From Shinella lacus (lineage in GTDB: Bacteria; Pseudomonadota; Alphaproteobacteria; Rhizobiales; Rhizobiaceae): a stretch of DNA of 64,000 nucleotides. Positions 63,841 through 64,000 of this stretch are shown here, one piece after another. The notes below the pieces were generated by a model. The model had not been told where the DNA came from, made no database searches, and worked only from the letters and a program-made list of their open reading frames with translations. Made by a program: the position numbers and the translations under genes. The stretch's first letter is position 1. Each line of letters begins with the position of its first letter. The stretch is from NCBI RefSeq assembly GCF_010994755.1, contig NZ_WHSB02000015.1, positions 83,363 to 147,362 on the forward strand. Direction: 5' to 3'.

Positions 63841-64000
63841 ATGCTTGCCCCAGCATCGGCCGAACGCGAGATGGAACCGATGAAGAGCCATGTGCTGACC
63901 GTATCCTGCCAATCGACCCGCGGCATCGTCGCCGCGATCACCGGCTACCTCGCCGAGAAGGGGTGTTATATCTCCGACAGTTCGCAGTTCGACGACCTGG
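63841..64000 (+). CDS. purU: Formyltetrahydrofolate deformylase, N-terminal fragment (runs off the right edge)
   Basis: MKSHVLTVSCQSTRGIVAAITGYLAEKGCYISDSSQFDDL is the N-terminal ACT domain of PurU (shown here only to identify it: VLTVSC, TRGIVAAITGYLAEKG, SSQFDD). The enzyme releases formate from 10-formyl-THF for purine synthesis and folate balance. The ATG at 63841 has AAGGGG 7 nt ahead and would add 13 residues before the usual start at 63880. The family N-terminus favours 63880, the ribosome-binding site 63841. The catalytic domain lies beyond the window. Confidence 0.85.
   Translation, partial: MLAPASAEREMEPMKSHVLTVSCQSTRGIVAAITGYLAEKGCYISDSSQFDDL

Overview
This is high-GC chromosomal DNA of an alphaproteobacterium of the order Hyphomicrobiales (Rhizobiales), most likely family Rhizobiaceae. 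The left edge carries holA, lptE and leuS. In rhizobia this group normally follows gidA-gidB-parA-parB, so the window probably lies just outside the chromosomal partition/origin region. Two near-consensus parS (ParB-binding) sites in the first 10 kb support this. Other pointers to the group are a TrcR/DUF1013 regulator, a very large NAD-glutamate dehydrogenase, an Irr-type iron box in front of bfd-bfr, the rplU-rpmA-GNAT-GNAT / obgE-proB-proA-nadD-rsfS-rlmH block, and paired palindromic intergenic repeats.

Layout. 1-4.1 kb: holA (partial), lptE and leuS on the minus strand, then a YggS-type PLP protein. 4.3-9.2 kb: prpE-like and acs acyl-CoA synthetases flanking trcR. 9.4-15.7 kb: an SDHAF4-like protein, htpX, an RsmB-type methyltransferase, a heparinase II/III protein and purH. 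15.9-24.9 kb: a UMF1-type exporter, gdh, pyridoxal kinase, carbonic anhydrase and a lytic transglycosylase. 25-33.9 kb: asd behind a Thr/Lys-rich leader peptide, an MHS transporter with a large periplasmic insert, a PAP2 phosphatase, leuD-ridA-leuB, a CitE-like lyase with DUF1737, and a zincin. 34.2-35 kb: bfd-bfr. 35-48 kb: a long minus-strand block of cell-envelope, ribosome-assembly, proline and NAD genes (rppH, YibQ-like deacetylase, ctpA, envC, rlmH, rsfS, nadD, proA, proB, obgE, two GNATs, rpmA, rplU), interrupted once by an opposite-strand nuclease-fold gene. 48.4-49.2 kb: tRNA-Ser(CGA) followed by a lower-GC, nuclease-like accessory gene. 49.4-53.2 kb: an ABC-F protein, a conserved unknown protein, a cupin and a flavoprotein.

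53.2-63.5 kb is a self-contained catabolic cluster. It holds an IclR regulator, a CUT2-type ABC importer (binding protein, fused ATPase, two permeases), a TIM-barrel amidohydrolase, a D-threonine aldolase/D-serine dehydratase-like PLP enzyme, RidA, a DoeB/aspartoacylase-like deacylase and an opposite-strand TIM-barrel protein of unknown role. The start codons overlap tightly, and similar GTCCA-containing AT-rich motifs lie in front of both transcription units. Together they suggest one regulon that imports and breaks down a still unidentified, perhaps N-acylated D-amino-acid-like compound. The window closes with the 5' end of purU.

The observations most worth following are the catabolic cluster and its shared operator, the asd leader peptide with mutually exclusive hairpins, the two parS-like sites that are exact reverse complements, and the structured 180-nt rplU leader.
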